In this document: one piece after another, positions 1 through 6,358 of the stretch
How the letters are laid out: every line of letters starts with the position of its first letter
Numbering within the stretch: position 1 is the stretch's first letter
DNA from: JAMCRM01 sp041685075
GTDB lineage: Bacteria > Acidobacteriota > Terriglobia > Bryobacterales > Bryobacteraceae
Assembly: GCA_041685075.1 (NCBI GenBank)
Contig: JAWLGN010000094.1
Coordinates: 1 to 17,896 of the forward strand
Reading direction: 5' to 3'
Length of the DNA: 17,896 bases
Notes under the pieces: model-generated
Told to the model about the DNA's origin: nothing
The model's input: the letters and a program-made list of their open reading frames with translations, nothing else
Databases searched by the model: none
Program-made: the position numbers and the translations under genes

Positions 1-36
1 GTCCTGCGGGAGTTGGCCTCCTCCTGACCGGGTCCG

Positions 37-77
37 GTGTCAACACCGGCTAGAGATTTTTCAGCCGGCGTTGACAC
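37..77. repeat. Long inverted repeat (15-bp arms, 11-nt loop)
   Basis: Arms at 37-51 and 63-77 pair over 15 positions with one mismatch (A at 45 against C at 69). The loop contains a run of five T. Both arms carry TTGACA reading outward. It lies about 50 bp past the stop of the minus-strand membrane protein gene, so it could be its transcription terminator, although no T-run follows the stem on that strand. An operator is the alternative reading. Confidence 0.55.
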
Positions 78-127
78 AGCTCGCCTTCTCATGGCTATGG
101 CGCGCAGGATCAGGCCCGCTACGGAGC

Positions 128-496
128 CTATGCCTGGGCCAAGGCAACCCTAGCCTTGAAGGCGGTGGAGGTAATGAGTTCGATCAGGAATCCGATAGCT
201 AAACCGGCAACGAGTGTGGCCACAAATCCTGGAATCCAGTTCATGCCCACCCATAGCGATCCAAAGGCCGTTGGAAGGCTGAAGATGAACCCAAGCACCA
301 GCCCGTTCAGCCACCAGGTCATTCCCGATGCGCTGATGCCGATCACGAAGCCCAGGACCGTCCGTCCGAGAATGATGGTGCAAACTCCGGACCACGGTAT
401 TGGCGCGGTCACACTCATGCTGGCGATCGCCCATTCAATCACGCCAAGCAATAGACCAACTACTGTCGCAATGAGCACACGCTTCTTCGTTACCAT
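128..496 (-). CDS. Small four-helix membrane protein, function unknown
   Basis: This 122-aa protein is almost entirely hydrophobic. Four membrane segments are visible at about residues 6-26, 34-57, 59-85 and 87-110, after a short positive N-terminus (MVTKKR) that suggests a cytoplasmic start. Glycines recur within the helices (for example GLLLG, GLAIG), as in small packed helix bundles. The ATG is preceded by GAGGA at a good distance, which supports the start. It is the last gene of the minus-strand run downstream of the two-component genes and lies 117 bp after the 95-aa gene. I recognise no family. The gene looks real from its start signal and composition, but the role is unknown. Confidence 0.7.
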   Translation of the reverse strand: MVTKKRVLIATVVGLLLGVIEWAIASMSVTAPIPWSGVCTIILGRTVLGFVIGISASGMTWWLNGLVLGFIFSLPTAFGSLWVGMNWIPGFVATLVAGLAIGFLIELITSTAFKARVALAQA

Positions 497-613
497 GCTG
501 TCGTCCTCTTTTGCTGTCGTCTCAGCCCGATACTCGTATGCACTTCCCGCGAAAGGGCATTTCGCCCCGCGCTCTCGCCTCCTTCCGTTTTTGCCAGAGA
601 GGGCGCCGCGCGA

Positions 614-901
614 TCAGAAGCCGATTGCCGCGCGGATCCGCGACAGCAGAGTTGAATCCGCACGCGCTCTGTCCGTACTGTGCCGGGCAATCAACCCATG
701 CAGGAGTTGCACCTGCTCCTTCACTTGCTGGTCGCAGTCCCCCTTGTAAGTCTTCGCGATCTCCTTCCTGCGCATACCCATCTCGTGAGCTTTCGCGATC
801 AGGCTTTCACGCTCCTTCTCTGGGGTAAGCTCCTCGCGTGGAACTTCGAACTCGGCGGGGAGGGACCTCGTCTCCGTCATTTCGGTCGCTACTTTCGACA
901 T
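614..901 (-). CDS. Small charged hypothetical protein (95 aa)
   Basis: The protein is rich in Glu, Lys and Arg and appears soluble, with no signal peptide or membrane segment. Residues about 25-75 look mostly helical, with a segment (HEMGMRRKEIAKTYKGD) that faintly resembles a helix-turn-helix. This resemblance is weak and I do not call it a DNA-binding protein. The start is supported by a strong AAAGGAGG ribosome-binding site about 9 nt before the ATG. It follows the 58-aa gene by 20 bp on the same strand, so the two are probably cotranscribed. No family was recognised. Confidence 0.6.
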   Translation of the reverse strand: MSKVATEMTETRSLPAEFEVPREELTPEKERESLIAKAHEMGMRRKEIAKTYKGDCDQQVKEQVQLLHGLIARHSTDRARADSTLLSRIRAAIGF

Positions 902-921
902 GCTCGTCGCCCTCCTTTACG

Positions 922-1098
922 CTAGTAATCGGCAAGATTTTTCAGGTTCGCCGTGGCCGCTTCCGCTTGGCTGCTCCGCTTTTCGTCTCGTTGTACCTGC
1001 TCGTCGTCGTCTTCCTGGTCGGCAGGGTAGCAGGTCCACTCGGTTGGGTATTCCTTCATCGGCTGGACCCCGACACGCTTCGGCTTCCCTGTTGGCAT
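922..1098 (-). CDS. Small acidic hypothetical protein (58 aa)
   Basis: The frame stays open well upstream, but I choose the internal ATG because GAGGAGAGG lies just before it with good spacing. The product starts MPTGKPKRVG, has a PMKEYPTEWTCYP segment and then an acidic stretch (DQEDDDEQ). Its charged, low-complexity C-terminal half is probably disordered or helical. It lies between the DUF2934 gene and the 95-aa gene with short gaps, which suggests one transcript. I recognise no family. Short length makes this less certain than its neighbours. Confidence 0.5.
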   Translation of the reverse strand: MPTGKPKRVGVQPMKEYPTEWTCYPADQEDDDEQVQRDEKRSSQAEAATANLKNLADY

Positions 1099-1138
1099 GT
1101 TCCTCTCCTCGAAATTCATAGCCTGCGGCGCGGTAAGC

Positions 1139-1381
1139 CTATTCGGACGCCCGCAGCTGCCGCTCGGCGCGAAGCCAGTCGTCTTCCGGGGAGCCACCGC
1201 CGCCGCGCGCTTCCCAATAGGAGTACGCCAGGCGTGCGATCTCCTCGTGCCCCGGCACCGGCGGCGGGTCCACATCTCCGTCCGCCGTTTCGCCCGGTGC
1301 CCCTCTGGGTGATAGGGCGTCGGCTTGAAGGACATCCGCTGTTTTCGGAGCCGTTCTTTGTTTTATCTTCTTCTGTGTCAT
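1139..1381 (-). CDS. DUF2934-containing small protein
   Basis: The C-terminal half of this 80-aa protein has the DUF2934 pattern: HEEIARLAYSYWEARG, then a short glycine linker, then EDDWLRAERQL. DUF2934 is a short helical domain common in small proteins of soil bacteria, with no established function. The N-terminal third (MTQKKIKQRT onward) is basic and Pro-rich and is probably a flexible tail. I place the start at the ATG at 1381, with GAAAGAAG just upstream, rather than at the longer form beginning near 1453, which runs into the upstream gene. It is 44 bp downstream of the degenerate receiver gene on the same strand. Confidence 0.7.
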   Translation of the reverse strand: MTQKKIKQRTAPKTADVLQADALSPRGAPGETADGDVDPPPVPGHEEIARLAYSYWEARGGGGSPEDDWLRAERQLRASE

Positions 1382-1425
1382 CGCTTCTTTCGTCTTCGCC
1401 AACTTCGCCACAAAAAAACAAACCC

Positions 1426-1932
1426 CTAAGACTTGCTCGCCGCACACCGCCACGCGGCGCCTGAGGCGGCTTTTTCCACTGTCGGGGGCTTCTTTGCGCT
1501 GTCCGGCACGCGCTCCGCGTTCCGCTCAAAGGCCGTCCACCACGCCATGAAGAGCACTCGCAACACTTCGCTCCTGTCGAACGGGGTCATCAGGACGTCA
1601 TAACCGCCGAGGTTGAGCACCTCCACCCAGAGCCGCTCATCCGCCAACCTGGAAACCACGATTACGGCGGGCGGGGCGGCCAGTTCACACAGCTTGTCGA
1701 AGAGGGTATTCCAGTTCCCATCCGGCATATCCGGGCCGCACAGCACAACGTGCAACGAGCCGTTGCGTGCAGAGTGGAGAGCCTCCCGGCAGGTCTGAAC
1801 TTCTTTCAACTGCCAGCAAGAGCCACGCAGAGCGTCTGCAAGGGAAATGTTGTCTTCGTGAGCGAGGTTGACCGCCAGCACGGTGCACGGTCGATCAGGT
1901 TGAGGAAGTGTTTCCTTGAAGCGTGTGGCCAT
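1426..1932 (-). CDS. Degenerate CheY-like receiver (pseudo-receiver) protein
   Basis: The 168-aa protein has a receiver-like alternation of strands and helices (VLAVNLAHED, VVLCGPDMPDG, AVIVVSRLADE, DVLMTPFDRSEVLRVLFMAWW). The strand-3 site that normally reads LLD before xMP reads LCG here, so the phosphoacceptor Asp appears replaced by Gly. The usual acidic pair after strand 1 is also altered (NLAHED). The late Thr/Ser and Lys positions are only partly conserved (VVSR; TPF without Lys). Proteins with this pattern are familiar to me from Acidobacteria, where they are annotated as response regulators. The start at 1932 is supported by GGAGG about 10 nt upstream. There is no output domain, so a phosphorylation-independent protein-interaction role is inferred. 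Confidence 0.75.
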   Translation of the reverse strand: MATRFKETLPQPDRPCTVLAVNLAHEDNISLADALRGSCWQLKEVQTCREALHSARNGSLHVVLCGPDMPDGNWNTLFDKLCELAAPPAVIVVSRLADERLWVEVLNLGGYDVLMTPFDRSEVLRVLFMAWWTAFERNAERVPDSAKKPPTVEKAASGAAWRCAASKS

Positions 1933-2059
1933 CGTCGCATCGCCTCCGCAGCCATAGGCACCTTCAACGTCAACCAAGGTTAATACACGCTGTGCTGGAA
2001 GGACTACTGGATAAAACCCTAGTTTTCGACCTGATGGTCTGCACCAGGCCGGGGGCTCA
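1933..2059 (-). promoter_or_regulatory. Intergenic gap with imperfect dyad, possible operator
   Basis: This 127-bp gap separates the NarL-type regulator gene from the receiver gene. It contains CTACTGGATAAAACCCTAG at 2004-2022, whose ends (CTA..GG and CC..TAG) form an imperfect dyad around an AT-rich centre, unusual in this GC-rich DNA. It could be a regulator site or promoter core for the receiver gene. I could not place a convincing -35/-10 pair. Confidence 0.3.
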
Positions 2060-2707
2060 TCAGCCCTCACCCCCGCTGATCTTATGTTCGATCGCGTACT
2101 TTATCAGCTCGGCCGTCGTGTGCAGGCGCAACTTGCGCTTGATCGTGGCCTTGTGAAACTCCACGGTCTTGATCGTAACGTGGAGAATGGCGGCAATTCT
2201 CTTGGACGGATACCCTTCAGCCAGCAGCTGCAGCACCTCTCGTTCGCGGTCGGTAAGGTCGCAGGAGGACATCATGCCCTTGGCCGACGGTTCCCGTAAG
2301 AGGCCAGGGAAACTCTCCGCAATGGCGGGGGTGAGGTAGGTTCGCCCCTTGAGGACCTCCTCAATCGCCCCGACCAGTTCCGAGGCAACCGAGCGCTTCA
2401 GGATGTACCCGGAAGCGCCGGCGCGAAATGCCTCCGTGACGTAATCGGCGTCCGCGTGCATCGTCAAAAAAATCAGCTTCACCGCGGGAAGCTGCTTCTT
2501 AAGCTGGCGGGCAGCCGTGAGCCCATTCAGCAAAGGCATGGAGATATCCAGCAGGATCACGTCGGGCTTCAGCAGCGGCGCCATGTCCACAAGAGAGCGG
2601 CCGTCTCCAGCCGTTCCAACGATTTCGAACTGCGGTTCGAGCACGTCGCGCAACCCCGCGATCACAATGGGATGGTCATCGGCCAGAAGCAGACGGGGGC
2701 GTTTCAT
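2060..2707 (-). CDS. NarL/FixJ-family two-component response regulator
   Basis: The 215-aa protein has a complete receiver domain (about residues 4-120): acidic pair D10-D11, phosphoacceptor D54 in VILLDISMP, T82 in FLTMH and K104 in YILKRS. A LuxR/GerE helix-turn-helix follows at about 147-205 (LTDREREVLQLLAEG, then SKRIAAILHVTIKTVEFHKATIKRKL). It should be phosphorylated by the cognate HisKA_3 kinase encoded directly upstream and then bind DNA. The ATG at 2707 is preceded by GGAGG and lies inside the 3' end of the kinase gene (32-bp overlap), which indicates translational coupling. All key residues are intact, but the partner kinase is interrupted by an IS. Target genes are unknown. Confidence 0.93.
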   Translation of the reverse strand: MKRPRLLLADDHPIVIAGLRDVLEPQFEIVGTAGDGRSLVDMAPLLKPDVILLDISMPLLNGLTAARQLKKQLPAVKLIFLTMHADADYVTEAFRAGASGYILKRSVASELVGAIEEVLKGRTYLTPAIAESFPGLLREPSAKGMMSSCDLTDREREVLQLLAEGYPSKRIAAILHVTIKTVEFHKATIKRKLRLHTTAELIKYAIEHKISGGEG

Positions 2708-3980
2708 CGGTCCTCCGCGGCAGCGGAACATGCACTTTGATCCGCGTGCCTTTCCCAGGGACAGACTCAATCAGTATGCTGCCGTTTACGAGGCGAACCC
2801 GCTCTTCCATGCTCGCTATACCCAGCCCGCCCTTGCTCTTCACCTCGTCTAAACTGAAACCGACGCCCGAGTCCGTGATGGAGAGCTGGATGGCATCTGC
2901 CGCACCCGCAAGTGTCACCGCGGCGCGTGGCGCCCGGGAATGCTTGGCTACATTGCGTAGGCCTTCTTGCGTGACTCGGTACAGGCATAGAGCAACTTCA
3001 GACGGCAACGATCCGAATGGCTTTTGCCACGAAAACTTCACCGGAATCCCCGTCAGCACGGAAAACTCGGCGCAATACGAGCGCAGCGCGGGTTCGAGGC
3101 CGAGATCATCCAGAACTGCAGGGTGGAGTTGGTGGGCCATGCGGCGCACGTCTTCCGACAGATCCACTGCCCGGCGCTTGAGTGACCGAAGACGGTCCCG
3201 CATCGGATCCGGCACTTCCGACAGCCGCTGTTCCAGCACCTCCGCCTCGACCGCGAGGAATGCCAGCTTCTGGCTCAAATCGTCATGGAGTTCGCGGGCG
3301 ATCCTGCTCCGCTCCTCTTCCTGACTCTTCAAAAAACGCGCAGCCAATGTTCTGAGTTGCTTCTGGTTCTCACGGAGTTCGGCTTCCTTCTGCCGCAACG
3401 CTTCTTGGGCGCGCCAGCGCTCGGTAACGTCGCGCGAGTTGACGACAATTCCATTGACAGCTGGATCGTTCAGGAGGTTTCTGGCGGTGGCTTCGATCAC
3501 CCGCCAGGATCCGTCCTTATGCCGGTACCGGCACTCCATGGTTGCCGAATGACGGTCACCCCGAACAGCTTCGGCCAAAGCATCCTTGACAGCCGGGAGA
3601 TCGTCGGGATGGACAAAGTCGAGCAGGTTCTTTCCGGGCCTCTGCTCGGGCACATAGCCCAGCACCCGCTCGACCGCTGGACTTGCATAGCGTATGGTGG
3701 CGTCGGCTTCCAGCACTGTGACGATATCCATTGCGTTCTCGATCAGTGCGCGGTAATATTCCTGACTGGCGTGCAGCTTCGCTTGCATTTCCGTACGCTG
3801 CATGATCTCCGCCTTCAGTCTTTCGTTGGCCCGGATGAGTTCCGCGGTCCGCCCTTCTATCCGCGCCTCCAATTCCTCGTGCGCCTTGCGCAGCGCCTCC
3901 TCGACGCGCTTGCGCTCCGTGATATCGATGGAGATCCCGCAGACGGCTACCGGCCTTCCCGAGGAACCGGTAATGGGGAA
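2676..3980 (-). pseudogene. Histidine kinase, C-terminal part (PAS + HisKA_3 + HATPase), cut by IS
   Basis: This is the downstream part of a sensor kinase gene split by the IS1595-family element. It contains the end of PAS1 (ITGSSGRPVAV, then GISIDITERK), a coiled segment, a second PAS domain (YYRALIENAMDIVTVLEADATI to VVNSRDVTERW), a HisKA_3 dimerisation/phosphotransfer domain with the H-box ERSRIARELHDDLSQ (phospho-His codon 3285-3287), and a HATPase_c domain with EGLRNVAKHSRA, DSGVGFS and GGLGIASMEERV. There are no membrane segments, so it is a cytoplasmic NarX/DegS-class kinase. The catalytic core is undamaged. The first start-like codon in frame after the insertion is weak (TTG at 3872). 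The tail lies in the transposase frame after its stop and may still be translated at some level. Confidence 0.9.
3973..3980. repeat. Target site duplication (left copy)
   Basis: ATGGGGAA directly abuts the left IS end and is repeated exactly at the right end. An 8-bp duplication is the length usual for IS1595-family insertions. Confidence 0.93.
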
Positions 3981-4010
3981 GGTGGGTATCTGCTTGACTC
4001 AGGTAGCCCC
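3981..4010. repeat. IS terminal inverted repeat, left
   Basis: Thirty bases beginning GGTGGGTATCTGCTTGACTC match the reverse complement of 4977-5006 without mismatch. Pairing continues for three more bases after one mismatch. The transposase stop codon (3999-4001) lies within it. Confidence 0.93.
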
Positions 4011-4958
4011 CACAGGTTGTGGTTTCGTTTTCGGCGCAGGTCCGGGGTGAAGGATGTGGTCCAGGGGAACAGGCTCGACTGAAACGGCTTGCTGCGCGAG
4101 GCGGAAGAAGAGCTTGCCGCGGCTGCTGGATCGTCGCCGGTTGAACCGGAACGTGAACTCGTCGAGGTAGTAGTCGAGGTGTTTGTGGCTGACCGCCCCC
4201 TGGTGGGTGCCCATCAGCCAGCGCTTGAGGAGGGAAATCACGCGATGGACCCGGGGCAGCAGTTGCGAGGGAGTCTTCTTCTTCCTCTTGAGAATCGTGA
4301 CCTCGTGGCGGTAGCCCTTGCGCTCCAAGGGGAGGTATCCCGACCACCCGTCGGTGTGGACGACGCTACCCCGTTCGACCGAGTGCTCCACAAACGGCAC
4401 CAAGCTCTCGGCAGACGCGTCCAGAATCTGACGCATGCGAATCCGACCGATCCCCGGCCCGTCCTCTTGCGCGGCGACAACCACCAGCGCTTTCTGCAAG
4501 TTGAGCCGACCGGGCAGGCCCTCCTCCAGACCGCCCAGGTAGCATTCGTCCACTTCGACTCTGCCGGCGAGCAGATCGCGTCCCGGCCTCACCATGGCGC
4601 GCCGCAATTTATGCAGCCACGCCCACGCCGTCTCATAGCTCTTCAGCCCGAGTACTCGTTGCAGCCCCAAGGCGCTGGCACCGTTCTTCTGGGTGGTCAC
4701 CCACCACATGGCGCGGAACCAGACCGGCAAGGGAGTCCGGGTGTCCTGGAAGATCGTTCCCGCTGTCACCGAAGTTTGGCAGCCACAACCGCCGCACTCC
4801 AGCAGCACCCCTCGCACAGGCCACGACCGGCCGCCACCGCAACGCGGACAGCGGAAACCTTCCGGCCATCGCAGCCGTGCCAGGTACGCCCGGCAAGCTT
4901 CCTCGGTGCCGAACTTCGCCTCCAATTCGGTCAGATTCCGCGGGTATTCTTCCTTCAC
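3999..4958 (-). CDS. IS1595-family (ISXO2-like) transposase
   Basis: This 319-aa transposase is full length for the family. Residues about 10-60 hold an N-terminal zinc ribbon with C37-x2-C40 and C55-x2-C58. The ISXO2-like DDE domain follows, with D137 in VEVDECYLGG and D203 in VVHTDGWSGY. The family C-terminal block LLKRWLMGTHQGAVSHKHL, then YLDEFTFRFNRR, carries the remaining catalytic residues, which I do not assign. The start is GTG at 4958, since a stop lies four codons upstream in frame and no in-frame ATG is near. That GTG overlaps the stop of the interrupted kinase head as GTGA, which allows translational coupling. The gene has no frameshift and may be active. Confidence 0.95.
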   Translation of the reverse strand: MKEEYPRNLTELEAKFGTEEACRAYLARLRWPEGFRCPRCGGGRSWPVRGVLLECGGCGCQTSVTAGTIFQDTRTPLPVWFRAMWWVTTQKNGASALGLQRVLGLKSYETAWAWLHKLRRAMVRPGRDLLAGRVEVDECYLGGLEEGLPGRLNLQKALVVVAAQEDGPGIGRIRMRQILDASAESLVPFVEHSVERGSVVHTDGWSGYLPLERKGYRHEVTILKRKKKTPSQLLPRVHRVISLLKRWLMGTHQGAVSHKHLDYYLDEFTFRFNRRRSSSRGKLFFRLAQQAVSVEPVPLDHILHPGPAPKTKPQPVGAT

Positions 4959-4976
4959 CCCCGCATACTACATGTT

Positions 4977-5006
4977 GGGGCTACCTGAGTCAAGCAGATA
5001 CCCACC
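4977..5006. repeat. IS terminal inverted repeat, right
   Basis: This is the exact reverse complement of the 30-bp left end. The transposase GTG start lies 19 bp inside it. The kinase head frame reads through it before stopping at 4955. Confidence 0.93.
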
Positions 5007-5014
5007 ATGGGGAA
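5007..5014. repeat. Target site duplication (right copy)
   Basis: ATGGGGAA abuts the right IS end and is identical to the left copy at 3973-3980. Confidence 0.93.
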
Positions 5015-5347
5015 TTTCAACGAAGAGTAAATGCGCAGTTCGTCTCCCAGCCTTGCGCTCTCCTCGCACACCACGGCATGTCCGCCTTCGAGCACCTGTT
5101 TATCGTGCTCGTGAAACAGGTCGGCATTCTCCTTGGGAAAGAGATCGTAATCGGTCTTTCCCATCACTTGATCCCGGGTCGCGTGAAACAGGGTCTCCCA
5201 CTCGCAATTGACCAAGATGTATCGGCCCTGACTATCCTTGGCGTAAATGACGGCCGGACACGCGTCCACGATAGCCGCATTCAGCCTCCGTTCTTCCCCG
5301 GCCGGCGCTTCTCCCGGTGGGGTACGCTTTCCTGTGTCCCGCGCCAT
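5007..5347 (-). pseudogene. Histidine kinase, N-terminal part (PAS1), cut by IS
   Basis: This is the upstream part of the split sensor kinase. The ATG at 5347 is preceded by AAGGGAG about 10 nt upstream. The product begins MARDTGKRTPPGEAPAG and enters a PAS domain of the PAS_4 style (IVDACPAVIYAKDSQGRYILVN, then GKTDYDLFP and FHEHDKQVLEGG), breaking off at RIYSSLKFP where the IS entered. The frame continues 17 codons into the IS and stops at 4955, so the present product would be 130 aa with a foreign tail. Joining this part to the other at one duplication copy restores SLKFPITGSSGRPVAV and a 545-aa kinase without membrane segments. Confidence 0.9.
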
Positions 5348-5577
5348 AATAGCCGTACTCCCTTTGCGAATGATTTGCTTGGAGATTAGGCCCAGTGGAG
5401 ATGCGGGGAGCGGAATAGCTTTCCGCCGAGGAGCGCCCCGGGCGATGGCAACAGGTGGCTCTCTCCATTGGCGGTGCCAAGAACTTCCGGCCAATCATGG
5501 CGGCCCTCCCGAGAGAGTTCCCGAAGCCATTATAGGAGAGAAAGCAGTTCAGAGGAAGTGGATCGCTTCGTCCTGGA
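5348..5577. other. Upstream region of the kinase gene, no gene seen
   Basis: These 230 bases separate the kinase start from the IS3 remnant. They should contain the promoter of the minus-strand signalling genes, but I could not place -35/-10 elements with confidence. No convincing coding frame was seen on either strand. Confidence 0.4.
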
Positions 5578-5842
5578 CCAGCCGAACTCATCATCAACGT
5601 GCAGAAAAGCATCGGCCCTGCTGGGGATCTCGCTGCCGGAGGTCAAGAGCGGCGAGGAGAACTCATTGACCGCCGCCCACCAGCTCGGCCAAAAGGTGGG
5701 ACGGGCGGCGGCCTGCCGCGCGCTCAACGTGCCGCGGGCTTCGCTGTACCGCCACCTGCGCCCGAAGCCTGCGGCTGCGCCGGCGCCTCAGCCGAGCGCT
5801 CCCGACGCCTTGGCACCCGCCGAGCACCAGCGGGTCCTTGAT
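5578..5842 (+). pseudogene. IS3-family transposase remnant, frameshifted and truncated
   Basis: One frame reads AELIINVQK and a second, starting a few bases later, reads KASALLGISLPEVKSGEEN, LTAAHQLGQKVGRAAACR and ALNVPRASLYRHLRP, followed by a Pro/Ala-rich linker and AEHQRVLD. This is the order expected in IS3-family transposases around the end of the coiled N-terminal part and the start of the integrase part: AELIIDVQKK, then LLGI, then a helix-turn-helix with GVPRASYYR, then a proline linker and AERQ.VLD. The frame change falls in the AAAA run near 5600. Similarity stops abruptly at about 5842, where an HsdM remnant begins on the opposite strand. No integrase catalytic domain or terminal repeats remain. 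Confidence 0.72.
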
Positions 5843-5990
5843 ACGGGCGGCCGCGCTGAGGCGGGCGATCTCGTCCTCGAAGACGTCCGACAGACGCTTG
5901 ATGAACACCAGCGGCAGGATATAGTCCTCGAACTTCAGCGCATCCTTCTTGCCCCGGAGGGGCAACCGCAGGAGGAACCATTCGGCCGGG
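5843..5990 (-). pseudogene. hsdM: HsdM (type I restriction-modification methylase) N-terminal remnant
   Basis: The minus strand encodes LRGKKDALKFEDYILPLVFI and then KRLSDVFEDEIARLS. This matches the conserved N-terminal helical domain of HsdM subunits (RGKKDAxKFKDYILPLLFLKRLSDVFDDEIARL). Only about 50 residues remain. The match is lost upstream, around AEWFLLRLP, with no clean start. Downstream it runs into the reverse side of the IS3 remnant at about 5842. No methyltransferase catalytic motif, HsdS or HsdR is in the window. It is a non-functional trace of a type I system removed by rearrangement. Confidence 0.75.
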
Positions 5991-6191
5991 TAAGCCGGGC
6001 AGCCGGAACCCAGGGCGCAAAGGCAGCACGGCAAGGAGCCTTCGCCTCACTACCGCTTCTTGCGCCCGGGTCCGGCGGCGGGCCGGGCGCCGACGAGTAG
6101 TCGATGGCTTCTGAAGTACCGCCCCCATCGCCTTTTGACCGTCTACGTCATTGAAAAGACAGTAGCTTTCCCTTGACCTCCGGGGCGTTCC

Positions 6192-6217
6192 GAGCGATGA
6201 ATCGTCATGCAAGGAGG
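6192..6217 (+). repeat. Leader repeat copy 1, with ribosome-binding site
   Basis: GAGCGATGAATCGTCATG followed by CAAGGAGG closely matches 6905-6931, with one substitution in the first 18 bases and small differences after. In copy 2 it forms the leader and ribosome-binding site of a gene. Here no ATG follows at the right distance. Confidence 0.6.
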
Positions 6218-6222
6218 CACGC

Positions 6223-6288
6223 AAGGATCACGACCACAGCCACGGATGGTACGACCCCGAGACCGGGCGCATCGTCCAGGTCGGTTGA
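6223..6288 (+). pseudogene. Short coding-like segment lacking a start codon
   Basis: After leader copy 1, a frame ending at TGA 6286-6288 reads KDHDHSHGWYDPETG and then RIVQVG. Nearly every codon ends in G or C, as expected for coding DNA here. The codon that would be the start after AAGGAGG is AAG at 6223, and no in-frame ATG, GTG or TTG lies between the upstream TAG (6163-6165) and the peptide. It may be a 21-aa peptide gene whose ATG became AAG, or the tail of a truncated gene. No family was recognised. Confidence 0.3.
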
Positions 6289-6358
6289 CGGCCGGCCTGG
6301 ACACCCCGCCCGCGCCCGCCCGGGTATTGGCGGGCTTAAGGCAATGAAGGAGTACCGC

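Larger units (their letters stand above)
3981..5006 (-). mobile_element. IS1595-family insertion sequence, complete, 1026 bp
   Basis: The element is bounded by 30-bp perfect terminal inverted repeats (3981-4010 and 4977-5006) and flanked by an exact 8-bp duplication. It carries one full-length transposase gene filling nearly the whole length. Size, single gene, zinc-ribbon transposase and duplication length fit IS1595. It sits in the first PAS domain of a histidine kinase. Perfect terminal repeats, an intact transposase and identical duplications suggest a recent insertion. The subgroup was not assigned. Confidence 0.94.

Noticed and set aside
3285..4082. Long plus-strand open frame opposite the kinase and IS
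   Set aside because: It spans two unrelated units (kinase tail and the recent IS end) and is the antisense of well-supported genes. The product has no recognisable domain and no good start signal.
6246..6347. Possible 33-aa frame starting at the ATG in CACGGATGG
   Set aside because: It overlaps in another frame a segment with better coding-like codon use, and the product is Arg/Pro-rich without motifs.
6173..6358. Longer N-terminus for the small secreted protein
   Set aside because: It would place the signal peptide some 60 residues inside the protein. The ATG at 6359 has an AAGGAG at ideal spacing.
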